From Symsagittifera roscoffensis (taxonomy: Eukaryota; Xenacoelomorpha; Acoela; Convolutidae), in the NCBI RefSeq assembly GCF_963678635.1, contig NC_087068.1, forward strand, positions 9,862,027 through 9,926,026: a DNA stretch of 64,000 nucleotides. The letters are read 5' to 3'. Made by a program: the position numbers and the translations under genes. This document shows positions 11,263-23,399 of the stretch, in pieces (position 1 is the first letter of the stretch; every line of letters starts with the position of its first letter). The notes under the pieces were generated by a model that was not told the DNA's origin, made no database searches, and saw nothing but the letters and a program-made list of their open reading frames with translations.

Positions 11263-13020
11263 ACAAATCTTAGTCACGTATAAAGCAGCTATATATGCCA
11301 ATAAATTGCCAATGCCGTTCGGCAAATGTTGAACCAAATACAAATACATAATTTTTGTAAGTAACAATTTGGTATGTTAAAAACTGAAGATATCCACGCA
11401 AACTTTGCATGTAAGAAATCCATAACATAAAACCACATTTTGTATTAACTATCCATTTCAAAAAATTTTGAGATTTATTGAGTTTGAAAATTTCTGAAAT
11501 CGATTTTGTTTTATTATTATATTAAGTGAAACAAATGCAACTGTGTTCAATTATTACTATTCGAATGTCAAAGCACATGCTATCAAAAAGCTGTAAAGGT
11601 TCCCCAAAAGTGGCACCAATATTGGCGTCTTAAGTTCGAAAAAAAGTCTTAAGAGTACACTAACCGGAAGCTTGTTTTAATATATATTTATGGATTGTTT
11701 CGAACTTTTTGCAAGATATTTGAGTTGGAGTTTTTATTTCTGTACTGTTGTTGGAAACAAGTTGCCTTTTTTTGGTTCATTTGATGAATGAAAAAAGCGT
11801 TAACTGTGTTCACTTACTAATAATCAAATTTCAAATCACATGCTATCATAAAGCCGGTGCTAGGGATTTTAGCAGACCGGTCTTTTGGCAGACTCAGAAT
11901 AATTATAAAGCGTGATAGCTAACTTCAAAAGGCATTGGCTTCGAACCGCTTGCTACGCTGCGCTTCAATTCAACACGAGTGTTATTGTGCGCGTAAATCT
12001 TTGCTTTGCTGCTAATTTAGACTGAGTTTCTAAAATTGATAGTTTTGTTGACAAATTGTGAGACAATTGTCTTAATTGGGTAAACTTGGACCCAGACTGA
12101 GCGTCTTTTTGAGTCTGTCAATCAATCATCCATCACTTTATTACGTTGATCTGCTAAACGATCTGTCCCCCATAAAGACGTAGTGTCACAAATATTTGCG
12201 ACTTGGGTTGGAAAAGGTTTACTACTACACTTACGCTCGTGTAAATTTCAGGTGCAAAACGAGAACGAATATAATATCATCCACCACAGAATGTCAATTT
12301 ATTAGCTTTCATCAAAATTAAGCATTCCCATTACGAATTATTCAACTCAATTAGTTCCCGAAATAGACTTTCATTCGCTATTTATGATTGAACACTGCGT
12401 CATTTATCGCTTTCTTGAGTAATGCAGACCAGCTGTAACTTTTTGAACGGATTGTTTGAGCTAGTTTTGAACTTAATTTACACAGCTGAAACCTGTGAGC
12501 TGTACCGCACAAATTAATTCCTGAGCTTAGATTGAACTACATCGCTTGCTTTTGATGTAAACTATCACTTTATCTTTATTGGGCGACATTGAAAACGCAA
12601 CATCAAAATTTTCGTTGACTAGAAAATTTCAGGTGAATTTTTGGAGAACTAGCAAAATATATATCTTGCTCTGATTAATAGCAAATTTTAGAACTTGTTT
12701 GGAAATTTACTTTTACAAACTTTCTGGGCAAAACTGTTAAAAATGGCCTACGCTCCACTCGCTTCATTTGCTGAGACTAAAATTTAATACACTAGATCTT
12801 AAAATTTTATGTCTTCGCGTTTCAAGGTCAATTTAACTACAACTGAAGGATACGCAATAATCATACCTTCAACTCGTAAACTGGGTTTTCCTCTTGTTCA
12901 TTTCGAGCATACTTTTTTCATATTTAAACACAAATCTCGAAAAGACTCAAATTAGGTGCTGAAATGTGATGGAAACTTCAAATAAGTTTGCAGGATTTCA
13001 GTTTTTCCAACCGTAACTTG
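11263..13020. other. AT-rich region downstream of the HSP70 gene
   Basis: No supported gene. A few patches (11870-12180) are less AT-rich but have no open frame of interest. Confidence 0.55.
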
Positions 13021-13026
13021 TTTATT
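13021..13026 (-). terminator. Candidate polyadenylation signal for HSP70
   Basis: AATAAA on the minus strand, about 193 bases beyond the HSP70 stop codon. This is the first canonical hexamer found downstream. Confidence 0.45.
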
Positions 13027-13218
13027 AGAAATTTATAGCGATATCTTTAAGATGCTTTATCGATGTCGTCCAGTATAAATAGATAACTTACTACAGCAAA
13101 GTCATTTTACTCTCTCAGATCTAAAACTTGAAAGTATTCAGCTTTGAATTTCGCGTTCTTGAAAATCGGGATACTTGGGTACAAACTCAATTCAGAATGA
13201 AAGCAAATGAGTTTTAGT

Positions 13219-15314
13219 TTAGTCGACTTCTTCAATGGTAGGGCCTCCAGCACCACTGCCACCATCTCCAGTCGGAGCTCCAGCTCCTGGGAATCCGCCA
13301 GGGAAACCAGGCATGCCTCCTGGCGCTCCACCAGGTGCGCCACCCGCAGCTTGATAAACCTTTGAGATGATCGGATTGAAGATTTTCTCAAACTCCTTCT
13401 GCTGATGATCGAACTCATCTTTTTCTGCTGACGGATTAGCATCGAGCCACTTCATTACTTCATCCGCCTTGTCGCTAATTGCTTTTTTGTCCTCTTCTGA
13501 GAACTTGTCTTTCAACTTTTCCTCTTCCAAAGTTGACTTAGCCTAAAATGATTTAAATAGCTACTTTTCCCGCTATCACATACATGTTTGAAACAAGTTG
13601 AATTTTCACTTCCATTTCATTTTGATCTTAAAAAAACTCAAGTTTCAGGCAAATCTTTAATTACCTGGAAAACATAGCTCTCGAGTCCGTTCTTCGCGGT
13701 GATTCTTGCCTTCTCTGCGTCATCCTGAGACTTGAACTTCTCAGCATCATTTACCATCTTCTCGATTTCTTCCTGAGATAACCTTCCTTTATCGTTAGTG
13801 ATGGTGATCTTGTTAGACTTTCCGGTGCTTGAGTCAGCGGCAGTCACGTTCAAGATTCCGTTAGCGTCAATATCAAAGGTGACTTCGATTTGAGGAACAC
13901 CACGAGGCGCTGGCGGAATACCAGTCAATTCAAACTTTCCGAGCAAATTATTATCTCGGGTCATTGCACGCTCACCCTCGTACACTTGGATCAACACACC
14001 TGGCTGATTATCCGAGTAGGTAGTGAATTTCTCAGTGTATTTGGATGGGATGGTTGTGTTACGCTTGATCAAGGATGTCATAACACCACCTGCAGTCTCA
14101 ATTCCCAGAGAAAGAGGAGCCACATCCAGCAACAGCAGATCCTGCACAGCTTCGTCTTTGCTTCCGGACAGAATCGCAGCTTGGACTGCTGCTCCGTATG
14201 CAACAGCCTCGTCCGGGTTGATGCTCTTGTTCAGCTCTTTACCTCCGAAGAACTCTTGCAGCATCTTCTGGATCTTAGGAATTCGAGTAGATCCTCCTAC
14301 CAAGACAACCTCGTGGATTTCTCCCTTCGAAACCTTGGATTCTTTGATGGCCTCAGCAACAGGCTTCAGTGTATCCTTAAAAAGAGAGTTGCACAAGTCC
14401 TCGAACCTAGCTCGAGTAATCTTGGTGTAGAAATCGATACCCTCGAACAGTGAATCGATCTCAATGCTTGCTTCGCTGCTTGAGGAGAGAGTTCTCTTGG
14501 CTCGTTCGCATGTAGTTCTCAACCTTCTCATTGCTCTTTTGTTCGTCGAGATATCTTTAGAGTGTTTCCTCTTGAACTCAAGTTTGAGATGGTCGACCAA
14601 GATGTTGTCGAAATCTTCACCACCCAAATGAGTGTCTCCCGCGGTAGATTTCACTTCAAAGATACCATCGTCAATGGCCAGAACGGACACATCGAAGGTT
14701 CCACCTCCCAAATCGAAGATCAGGACGTGCTTTTCGGAGTCTCCGTCCTTTTTCTTGTCAAGACCGTATGCAATAGCAGCCGCAGTTGGTTCGTTAATAA
14801 TTCTCAGTACATTCAAACCACAGATGGTTCCAGCATCTTTTGTGGCCTGTCGTTGAGAGTCATTAAAATACGCGGGTACAGTTACGACTGCATCCGTCAC
14901 CTTAAGTCCAAGGTAGGCCTCGGCTGTTTCCTTCATTTTTGTTAAAACCATCGATGAGATTTCCTCGGGAGAGAAGGTCTTTTTCTCACCTTTAAATTCA
15001 ACTTCAATTTTAGGCTTCGTGGCTTCTTCGACAACCGTGAAGGGCCAGTGCTTGGCATCCTTCTGAACAACTGGGTCATCAAACTTTCGACCAATCAGTC
15101 GCTTCGCGTCGAAGACGGTGTTGGACGGGTTCATGGCGACCTGGTTCTTGGCAGCATCTCCAATCAACCTCTCGGTGTCTGTGAAAGCTACGTATGAAGG
15201 TGTTGTGCGGTTTCCCATGTCATTGGCGATGATCTCCACCTTACCATGCTGGAAAACTCCGACACAGGAATAAGTGGTTCCAAGATCAATACCGACTGCT
15301 GGAGCTTTAGCCAT
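13219..15314 (-). CDS. HSP70: Cytosolic heat shock protein 70 (HSC70/HSP70), two exons
   Basis: ATP-dependent chaperone of cytosol and nucleus that folds and refolds client proteins with J-domain and nucleotide-exchange partners. Exon 1 is 13665-15314 (550 codons) and exon 2 is 13219-13542 (107 codons plus stop). They join VFQ to AKST across a GT-AG intron at 13543-13664, giving 657 residues, the normal length. Visible HSP70 signatures are IDLGTTYS near residue 9, [13 protein letters not shown] near 200 and [11 protein letters not shown] near 335. The conserved substrate-binding segment includes [21 protein letters not shown] Gly/Pro/Met-rich tail ends in EEVD, the TPR-cochaperone motif of cytosolic members. 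There is no signal peptide. The start is certain: [14 protein letters not shown] is the family N-terminus. The intron near the 3' end is more typical of constitutive (cognate) genes than of intronless inducible ones. Confidence 0.98.
13543..13664 (-). other. HSP70 intron
   Basis: A 122-base intron with GT (GTAATTAAAG) immediately after CCAG, and AG (CATTTTAG) immediately before GCTAAGTCAAC. Removing it restores a continuous HSP70 frame across the lid domain. Confidence 0.95.
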
Positions 15315-15322
15315 CTTAAAAA
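15315..15322 (-). promoter_or_regulatory. Possible splice acceptor directly before the HSP70 start codon
   Basis: On the minus strand the ATG is preceded by a T-rich tract ending in AAG. That could be the 3' end of a 5'UTR intron or a trans-splice acceptor. It may equally be chance in AT-rich DNA. Confidence 0.25.
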
Positions 15323-15573
15323 ATATGATTTGTTTTGTAATAAATTAGCAGATCAGCGGGAAACAGATTTACAGATTTCAACAATTCAAACCTGAAAAGG
15401 CACAATATTTTTTTAAAACTAAAGTTACAGAAGCAAAACTGAACACTGAAACTCAATTTCTATACGTCGAAGCTTGGACAACGAAGTTGCGTCATAAGTT
15501 GGAATTAGGCACGTACTTTCTACTTGCAACACGAAATTTCCTTTTTTAGAAAAATTTTATGTGCTTTAGATCT

Positions 15574-15588
15574 AGAAAATTCTGGAAA
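15574..15588 (-). promoter_or_regulatory. Three-unit heat-shock element upstream of HSP70
   Basis: AGAAAATTCTGGAAA is a perfect nGAAnnTTCnnGAAn array, about 260 bp upstream of the HSP70 ATG. A second two-unit site, GAAATTTC, lies at 15533-15540. HSF1 trimers bind such arrays. Their position suggests that the gene is heat-inducible despite containing an intron. Confidence 0.6.
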
Positions 15589-15599
15589 AAACATGCTCA

Positions 15600-16390
15600 A
15601 AAATAATGATTCAGATTTAAACTAGACTAAATTCTGGATTTTGAACGGTTTTCAAAAAATTAAGATTCAATGTTAAATCTGCGAAGCTAGAGAATACTCT
15701 GACTGTGTAAATGAAACTGTACCAGAAGTTTTTTTGAGAAACAAACTACGAAATAACTAAATAATGCCAGCTTTCGAAAAATCATAATTCAAAAAGTACG
15801 GCTTAACGGAATCTCTGCTACCAAGTAATCATGAAGTGCTGATTGAAACGAAGACAAGATTCAGAAATGCGCTAACAGCAATGAAATCGACGGAACAACA
15901 AAATTTATCCAAATAATCAAAATCATCGCCCCATTCACGAAAGAAATTGTCAAATCAGACGAAAATCTGGCGCAGGCATATCGAACTTGTGCTTCCGATA
16001 TACTGAAACAACTCCCCATAACAATGCAACAAAAGATGACAATCTCAAAAACAAGAATCTGAAAAAATATGCATACACTGACAATTATTGCTCCCCCAAG
16101 TTAAAGCAATTTATAACTATAATCAAAAGCGAAATAATCATTCTACCTAGCAGGACGGTGTTTCCATGGGATTCGAAGGTCTCATAGACCCAAGAACATG
16201 TACCTTAAATTAGCCAAAATCAAAGTGTCCATTTTCATGCAACGATGCCGAGGCAAAATCGATTAACCCATTACCGAAAGACATCATTCATAGTCCGATG
16301 ATCCAACGTGAGACAGGCATCGTAATTACACTAGGTCAGTATATTTATACAGGCAGCAAATTTTAGAAGTTAAAACACAAAATGAAGAAC
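15600..16390. other. Spacer between HSP70 promoter and LINE array
   Basis: AT-rich sequence with no recognisable gene or repeat. The LINE array begins near 16391 with the block AACCGTTAATATGTCTGC. Confidence 0.5.
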
Positions 16391-18810
16391 AATATAACCG
16401 TTAATATGTCTGCAAAAACACAAATGCCAATAATGCCAGCGACAACTAAAACGATGACGAAACAACAAATGATAAAGCTTGTCATGGTTGCGAAAATGTC
16501 GAAGGAAAGTAGGTCGGAATATAACCATCCAAACTTTTGTTGAATGAAACTAAAACAAACAGTGAAGCAACTTCATTCGTTGAATAACAAAAGATGAGGT
16601 TCTCAACAATCAGATCGTAGATTGTCATTTTTACTCTTCAAAGATTACACTCACTTATCGAAAAATGTCAAGTATCGAAAAAATTTTCCAATTTCATTTT
16701 GTGCATTCAAGAAGCAAAAATATCAAATCCTCAAATATACATCTGAATTTACTGGATAATTCCAAGGTTTTATTTGAATTCAAATCGGGTTCAAATATTT
16801 TCGAAGGTTTTAAAACAATATGGTCATCAACTTTTTGATCCTGCAAGAACAATTGCTTCAAGTACATGCTTTCAAATGTTGAACTTTGTCAAACTTGATT
16901 GTTTTGTTATCAACTTTTATGCAAACCCGATTTCCTTCCACACAACTTTGAATTTCCTGAAATTAAGCATCAAATTTCCTTCCACACAACTTTGAATTTC
17001 CTGAAATTAAGCATCCAATCAATCAAAAACTATCGTGACCGGAAATTTAAATGCACTCAGATGCGACAAATTGAACAGTTCTCCAATACTCAAGTTAAAC
17101 GATACACGCTTAAAACGATTTACCAAAGTCAAAGAACAAATTCTTGATTGATTTGGCTCTGTAGATTTCGCACTCAAGATTGATTTTTGGGATTATTCTT
17201 ATTATGACAAACAACATAACACCTTTGTGAGCTTTGATTATGTTTTTATGAATTTTGAAACTGAGTATGACTCTACGCAAAGCACTCAAACATCAAAATC
17301 TGATCATTTGCTATTCCACGTTTTTGTAAAGCCATCAAATTGTATTAGCGCGGCCTTATCTACTGGAAACTAAATGACAAAATTTTAACAAACAACGCCA
17401 GTTTAACTCGTAAAAATTATCAATTTTTTTTTGAAAATGGATCATAAAATTTTACGAAAATTTTAAGCAAAATTTTTGCGACTTTCTGAAGTTGATTCGC
17501 CTGAAAGAATTATCAGAAAGAACTCAAAAATTTGAAGTATCAAATAAAATATTCTCAGAGATTGCATTCACAGCGGGAAAGTTCCGAGTCCGAGTTTAGT
17601 TGAAAAAAATCAATTGATGCTGGAACATCTTCAAAGGGTCACAGGACCTCAAAGAACACAATTAACTCAATTAAGCAAACTCAAGTGGATCAGAATGTTT
17701 ATCACACGGATGAGGATAATCTTAATGAATTTCGATAGTAATTTTTAGAAATTTTTTCAAATATTTTTCAAGATGAAGATGAAATTCACTGGGCTACAAG
17801 TAAATTGAATTTGAAGAGCTCGCCTGAACCACTAGGCGTTACATCTCGGCTGCACAAGAATTTCACTATTAATTATGTTCAGTATTAGTTCAAGTTTTTT
17901 TATTTAGCAAAAACCAATTTGCTCCCGAAATCTGAAAATGCCAGAGCAGTACAAGATTTTTGCCCGATTACTCCTTGAAATACCAACGTGAAAATTTTTG
18001 CCCTTAAAATTTGGAATAAAATTGAAAAAGACATTTGCAAAATGTAAAAAACCATCAGCATGCGTACTTGCCTGGAAGACAAATGCACGCATCAAAACGA
18101 AAAGTGAAAAAAGTTATTACTCCATAACGATAAGCTAACCGGGATTCATGTGCAGTAAAATGGATTTTGACAAAATTGGCACATAACCTCTCATCAAATT
18201 TTTTTAAAGAGTTTAATCTGGACGAGTTTTCCGTTAGAGCTATTGAAACTTTGTATTTAGACTCAAAAACTGAAATAAATTAAATTTTTGTCAAGCAGCT
18301 TCAAATTTCATCGCGATGCGAGACAAGGTCGCCCTATTTCCTTTTTTAGTTCATAGTTTTTATCGAACCCGTCTTCAAACAATTGAATTTACAGAAGCAA
18401 TTGAACGTTTCGGTTAATTGTGTCCCAAACTAGTTTCATATGAAGACGACATAATTTGCCTTACCAAAATCCGATGTATTGACCAGTTGTTTTGCTTAAT
18501 CGAAAATTTTTGCAAACAGACTCAAATGATGATTACCATGAGTTAAAGTGAAGTGCTTTCTATACCTGATTTATCACCCTATAAAACCGTCAAGGAAAGA
18601 AAAATATGTGGTAACTTGTTTTACACTTCTCAAAAAGTCAAAGTTATTGATCTATTGTTGAGTTCTCAATTTCAAAAACATCGAGGTTTAATCTCACTTT
18701 GTAATTATTTGAGGGCCAAGTCATTAACACTGCCAGTCTATGTTCTGTCTAATTTTTTTTGTTAATGGCTGGTCATACTACAGTTATCTTGGAAACCGTT
18801 AGTAACTGTT
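16391..18810 (+). mobile_element. LINE (non-LTR retrotransposon) copy 1, decayed
   Basis: First copy of the family that fills the next 15 kb. In translated frames, broken by stops and frameshifts, I see an AP-endonuclease-like part near 16774-17340 (a VINFYANP segment like the IVNVYAP core, and SDH at about 17298). A linker follows (17376-17750), then reverse transcriptase (17880-18765) with FCPIT, DEFSVRAIETLYLDSKTEI and a catalytic-loop-like SYEDDIICL segment. Domain order and motifs fit the L1/Tx1 group. A 44-bp tandem duplication (16931-17015) interrupts the endonuclease. This copy ends near 18810, after the GGCTGGTCATACTACAG block. It cannot make a full protein. Confidence 0.75.
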
Positions 18811-19900
18811 AAGAATTATTAATAGCAGAATTGAAAAATATATAAAGCAGAATCGATATAACGAAAAAAGTTTTTTTTGTCACCCAATTGAGGCGGTAGG
18901 CTTAACATGCCTACAACTCAAATTTTTCTGTATCGGGTAATGAAAATACATTTAAAGTTCCCTTTTGCAATTTGCTGCATACCATTATCTCTGTTCAGAA
19001 GAAGAGTTAAGTGATTTTACAGGCAATGTTTGGAAAAAATCAAGGCTTGATTTGTGGGAAAAAAAAACGTTTTTTATAAATTTTTATACGCTGCTTCAAA
19101 GATCGCGAAAAAAGGTAAAAGGTTTTTAGTTTTTGAGAATGCGCCCGAATGTTTTCTTTGTAATTTAAAATGAGAAACATTCTAACATCTAATTTTCAGT
19201 TGTCCCTCGCTACAGCCTTCAAGAAACATAATAGATACTAAAAATTGGCGTGACAATTTTTATCAACAAACATTGCAAAGCTAAAGTATGTTGTTGCGTT
19301 TTTTGTGTCGCATACTCAAAATCATCGACGTCATGAAAATCAATTTGAAAACTTTGTGTCATGGGAAGTATGGAAAGTAAGTACGAAAAATAAATTGCCA
19401 CTTTTGATTTAAAGTACCAAGGACATGTTGAGCTTCAGCAAGAAACCAGGATATCCGGTATCTGATAAAAGTTATGGTAGTTGAACAAAAACTGCTAAGA
19501 AGTAGAAAGTAGATATTTCAAGTGTACCAGGATACTCTGTATCCGGTACTAAAAATGTACTTAAAGCACAAATCAAAGACAGAACAAAAACAGTTTGCTG
19601 ACCAGGATTCTGGTAACCCCTCGAACAAAAAATGTACAGGAACAGTTCAAAAACTACCTAGACGACCTCTTAAGAATTTACAACCAGTTTCTTGTGTTAG
19701 CAGTTAGAATGCTAATTCGATGAGAGGTTTTCGATAATTGAGATGTTTGTGATGTACATTCTGATTATAAAACTCCAAACTTAGTAATTTTAATTCAAAA
19801 ATAATGCAGTCAAACAACGGTTCTTGATTTTGAAATAAACCACTTTAGTGGAAAATAATTGATAAGAAGTTTTTTTTTATTTTCAAACATCCAGACCTAC
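18811..19900 (+). other. Unique spacer inside the LINE region
   Basis: Not repeated elsewhere in the window. A 61-codon frame at 19522-19707, rich in Lys and Gln, precedes the next LINE material and might be a leftover of a LINE ORF1. No diagnostic motif is visible. Confidence 0.35.
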
Positions 19901-19904
19901 TATC

Positions 19905-20050
19905 ATAAAATTTTTAATGTTATGGTCATCAAACTTAAGTCCTAGAGAAAAAGTATCTCCAAGTACCGGTTTCCGGTTGTTAAATTTTGTCTAAATTGAT
20001 TGGGTTGCTATGAACATTTATGGTAGCATCACTTAATTCCGAGCTATTTT
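19905..20050 (+). mobile_element. Highly diverged endonuclease fragment of the same LINE
   Basis: ATGGTCATCAAACTTAAGTC, then TAAATTTTGTCTAAATTGATTGG and ATGAACATTTATG, align colinearly with the endonuclease block at 21342-21445 of the array. Divergence is much greater than between the array copies. It therefore predates the amplification of the array. Confidence 0.55.
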
Positions 20051-20144
20051 TACTTTTTTGAAAATTGTTGATTCTTTTCATGGTTTTTTAGAACCAAATT
20101 TTTTTTAAACAAAATTTTAATTGCTATATTTCTAAAGAGATTGA

Positions 20145-23100
20145 AAAAACTGAGTTATGACTGTTGATTTTTAAATTGACATCTAGATAACACTTTTGTT
20201 GAATGAAAATAAAACAAACAGTGAAGCAACTTCAATCGTTGAATAACAAAAGATGAGGTTTGTAGGAAAATCTTCTAGATCTTACATAAAACATCAAATC
20301 CGAAAACAACAATTTCTGCAATTTCTTTCAAAAATTCGTCGCCATACAAAGAAAGTCATTTGATCAAAATCTTAGGAAGTTTGCTTAAACAACTGGTTTC
20401 TCAAAAATCTACAACAAAGATTGCAGTGAACGTTTCAACGATAATAATACTACTTTTATCTCAAGGTAGAAAATTATCCTCCCTAAGATATTCCTCCGAT
20501 CACTATTTTTTTTCAATTTATAATTGATTTATTAGCTTTTTTAGGATAGACCTAATACATCCTTGAAAGATTGACTATCTTATACCCAAGGCCTAACTTT
20601 GTAGTACTCCTATTATCATTCCTTAAGGAGACATACAACATATGTGCAATCCATACATATGTCAGTATATTCCTTAATTTAGTTGCTGTATTAAAACAAC
20701 TAACCTTCACGGCATCCTTAGTAACTATGCCCAGTCCGCAAAATGTAAATTTTTTGCACCCTCCCCAACAATTTTCTCATTGAAACCTTTAAACAGTGAA
20801 AAAGCTCAGAAAACTCTTTTCACATACCTTCACTTCTTGAATGTCAAAAACACAACATCTCTGGACACCAACAAAAAAATCATCATGATGACTGGTGCAA
20901 TTTAGGAAACCAACAAACCGTTAATATGTCTGCAAAAACACAAATGCCAATAATGCCAGCGACAACTAAAACGACGACGAAACAACAAATGATAAAGCTT
21001 GTCATGGTTGCGAAAATGTCGAAGGAAAGTAGGTCGGAATATAACCATCCAAACTTTTGTTGAATGAAACTAAAACAAACAGTGAAGCAACTTCAATCGT
21101 TGAATAACAAAAGATGAGGTTCTCAACAATCAGATCATAGATTGTCATTTTTACTCTTCAAAGATTACACTCACTTATCAAAAAATGTCAAGTATCGAAA
21201 AAAATTTTCGGTTTCGTTTTGTGCATTCAAGAAGCAAAAATATCAAATCCTACAAATATACATCTGAATTTACTGGATAATTAAATAAGGTTTCATTTGA
21301 TTTCATATCGGGTTCAAATATTTCTGAAGGTTTTTAAACAATATGGTCATCAACTTTGAGTCCTGCAAGAACAAGTGCTTCAAGTACATGCTTTCAAAAG
21401 TTGAACTTTGTCAAACTTGATTGGTTTGTTATCAACATTTATGCAAACCCGATTTCCTTCCACGCAACTTTGAATTTCCTGTGAAATTAAGCATCAATTT
21501 TTACCCAATCAATCTAAAGCTATCGTGACCGGAAATTTAAATGCACTCAGTTGCGACAAATCGAACAATTCTTCATTACTCAAGTTAAACGATATACGCT
21601 TAAAACGATTTACCAAAGTCAAAGAACAAATTCTTGACTGATTTGGCTCTGTAGATTTTGCACTCAAGATTGATTTTTGGGATTGTCCTTATAATGACAA
21701 ACAACATAAAATCTTTGTGAGCTTCGATTATGTTTTTATGAATTTTGAAACTGAGTATGACTCTACGCAAAGCACTCAAACATCAATATCTGATCATTTG
21801 CTATTCCACGATGTCGTAAAGCCATCAAACTTGAATTAGCGCGGCCTTAGCTACTGGCAATTAAATGACAAAATTTTAAAAAACAACGCCAGTTTAATTC
21901 GTAAAAATTATGAATTTTTTTGAAAATGTATCATAAAATTTACGAAAACTTTAAGCAAAATTTTCGCGTCTTTCTGAAGTTCATTCGTCTGAAGGAAAGA
22001 TCAGAAAGAACTCAAAATTTTGAAGTATCAAATGAAATTTTTGTCAGAGATTGCATTTACAGCGGAGAAGTTCCGAATCCGAGTTTAGTTGAAAAAAATC
22101 AATTGATGCTGGAACATCTTCAAAGGGTCTCAGAGGAATTTTTTTCAGATTTTCAAACAAAAACAGAAAACTCTCAGTTACACTTATAAGGGTGTTCGTA
22201 AATTTTTTAGTCAATGGACCTCAAATAACACAATAAACTCAATTAAGCAAATTCAAGTGGATCAGAACGTTTATCACACGGATGAGGATAATCTTAATCA
22301 ATTTCGATATTAATTTTTAGAAGTTTTTCAAATACTTTTCAAGATGAAGATGAAATTCACTGGGCTTCATGTAAATTGAATTTGAAGAGCTCGCCTGAAC
22401 CACTAGGCCTTACATCTCGGCTGTACAAGACTTTCACGGTTAAATATGTTCGATTTTAGTTCAAATTTTTTTATTTAGCAAAAATCAATTTGCTCCCGAA
22501 ATCTTAAAATGCCATAGCAGTACAAGATTTTTGCCCGATTACTCTTTGGAATACCAACGCAAAAACTTTAGCCCATAAAATTTGTAATAAAATTGAAAAA
22601 GACATTTGCAAAATGTAAAAAACCATCGGCATGCGTACTTGCCTGGAAAACAAATGCACGCATCAAAACGAAAAGTGAAAAAAAATTTTACTCCAGAACG
22701 ATAAGCTAACCGGGATTCATGTGCAGTAAAATAACACTTTTTTAAGGCATTTGACAAAATTGGCACATAACTTCTCATCAAAATTTTTTAAAGATATTAA
22801 TCTGGACGAGTTTTCCGTTAGAGCTATTGAAACTTTGTATTTAGACTCAAAAACTGAGATAAATTAAATTTTTGTCAAGCAGCATCAAATTTCATCGCGA
22901 TGTGAGACAAGGTCGCCCTATTTCTTTTTTTAGTTCATAGTTTTTATCGAACCCTTCTTCAAACAATTGAATTTACAGAAGCAATTGAACGTTTCGGGTA
23001 ATTGTGTCCCAAACTAGTTTCATATGAAGACGACATAATTTCCCTTACCAAAATCCATGTATTGACCGGTTGTTTTGCTTAATCGAAAATTTTTGCAAAC

Positions 23101-23399
23101 AGACTCAAATGATGATTACCATGAGTTAAACAGAAGTGCTTTCTATACCTGATTTATCACCCTATAAAACCGTCAAGGAAAAAAAAATATGTGGTAACTT
23201 GTCTTACACTTCTCAAAAAGTCAAAATTATTGATCTATTGTTGAGTTCTCAATTTCAAAAACATCGAGGTTTAATCTCACTTTGTATTTATTTGAGGGCC
23301 AAGTCATTAACACTGCCAGTCTATGTTCTGTCTATTTTTTTTGTTAATGGCTGGTCATACTACAGTTATCTTGGAAACCGTTAGTAACCGTTAGTAACT
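20145..23399 (+). mobile_element. LINE long copy A1 (higher-order unit 1)
   Basis: Modules in order: leader (20145-20540), 70-codon frame (20571-20783), endonuclease (20905-21860), linker frame (21920-22189) and reverse transcriptase (22440-23384). The endonuclease shows SDH at about 21800. The reverse transcriptase shows FCPIT, KAFDKIG at about 22743-22763 (motif A), a RCETRSPY segment corresponding to the GVRQGCPLSP region, and YEDD. Numerous frameshifts and stops make it non-coding now. Frames recur at a spacing of about 5030-5040 bp in copy A2. The 3' end carries a short GTTAGTAAC repeat. Confidence 0.8.

Noticed and set aside
13890-14945. Long plus-strand open frames (187, 135 and 127 codons) opposite HSP70
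   Set aside because: They are antisense shadows of the strongly codon-biased HSP70 exon; no domain.
17900-18095. Minus-strand frames of about 62 codons, recurring near 22539 and 31333
   Set aside because: Antisense of the LINE reverse-transcriptase FCPIT block; recurrence is due to the repeats.
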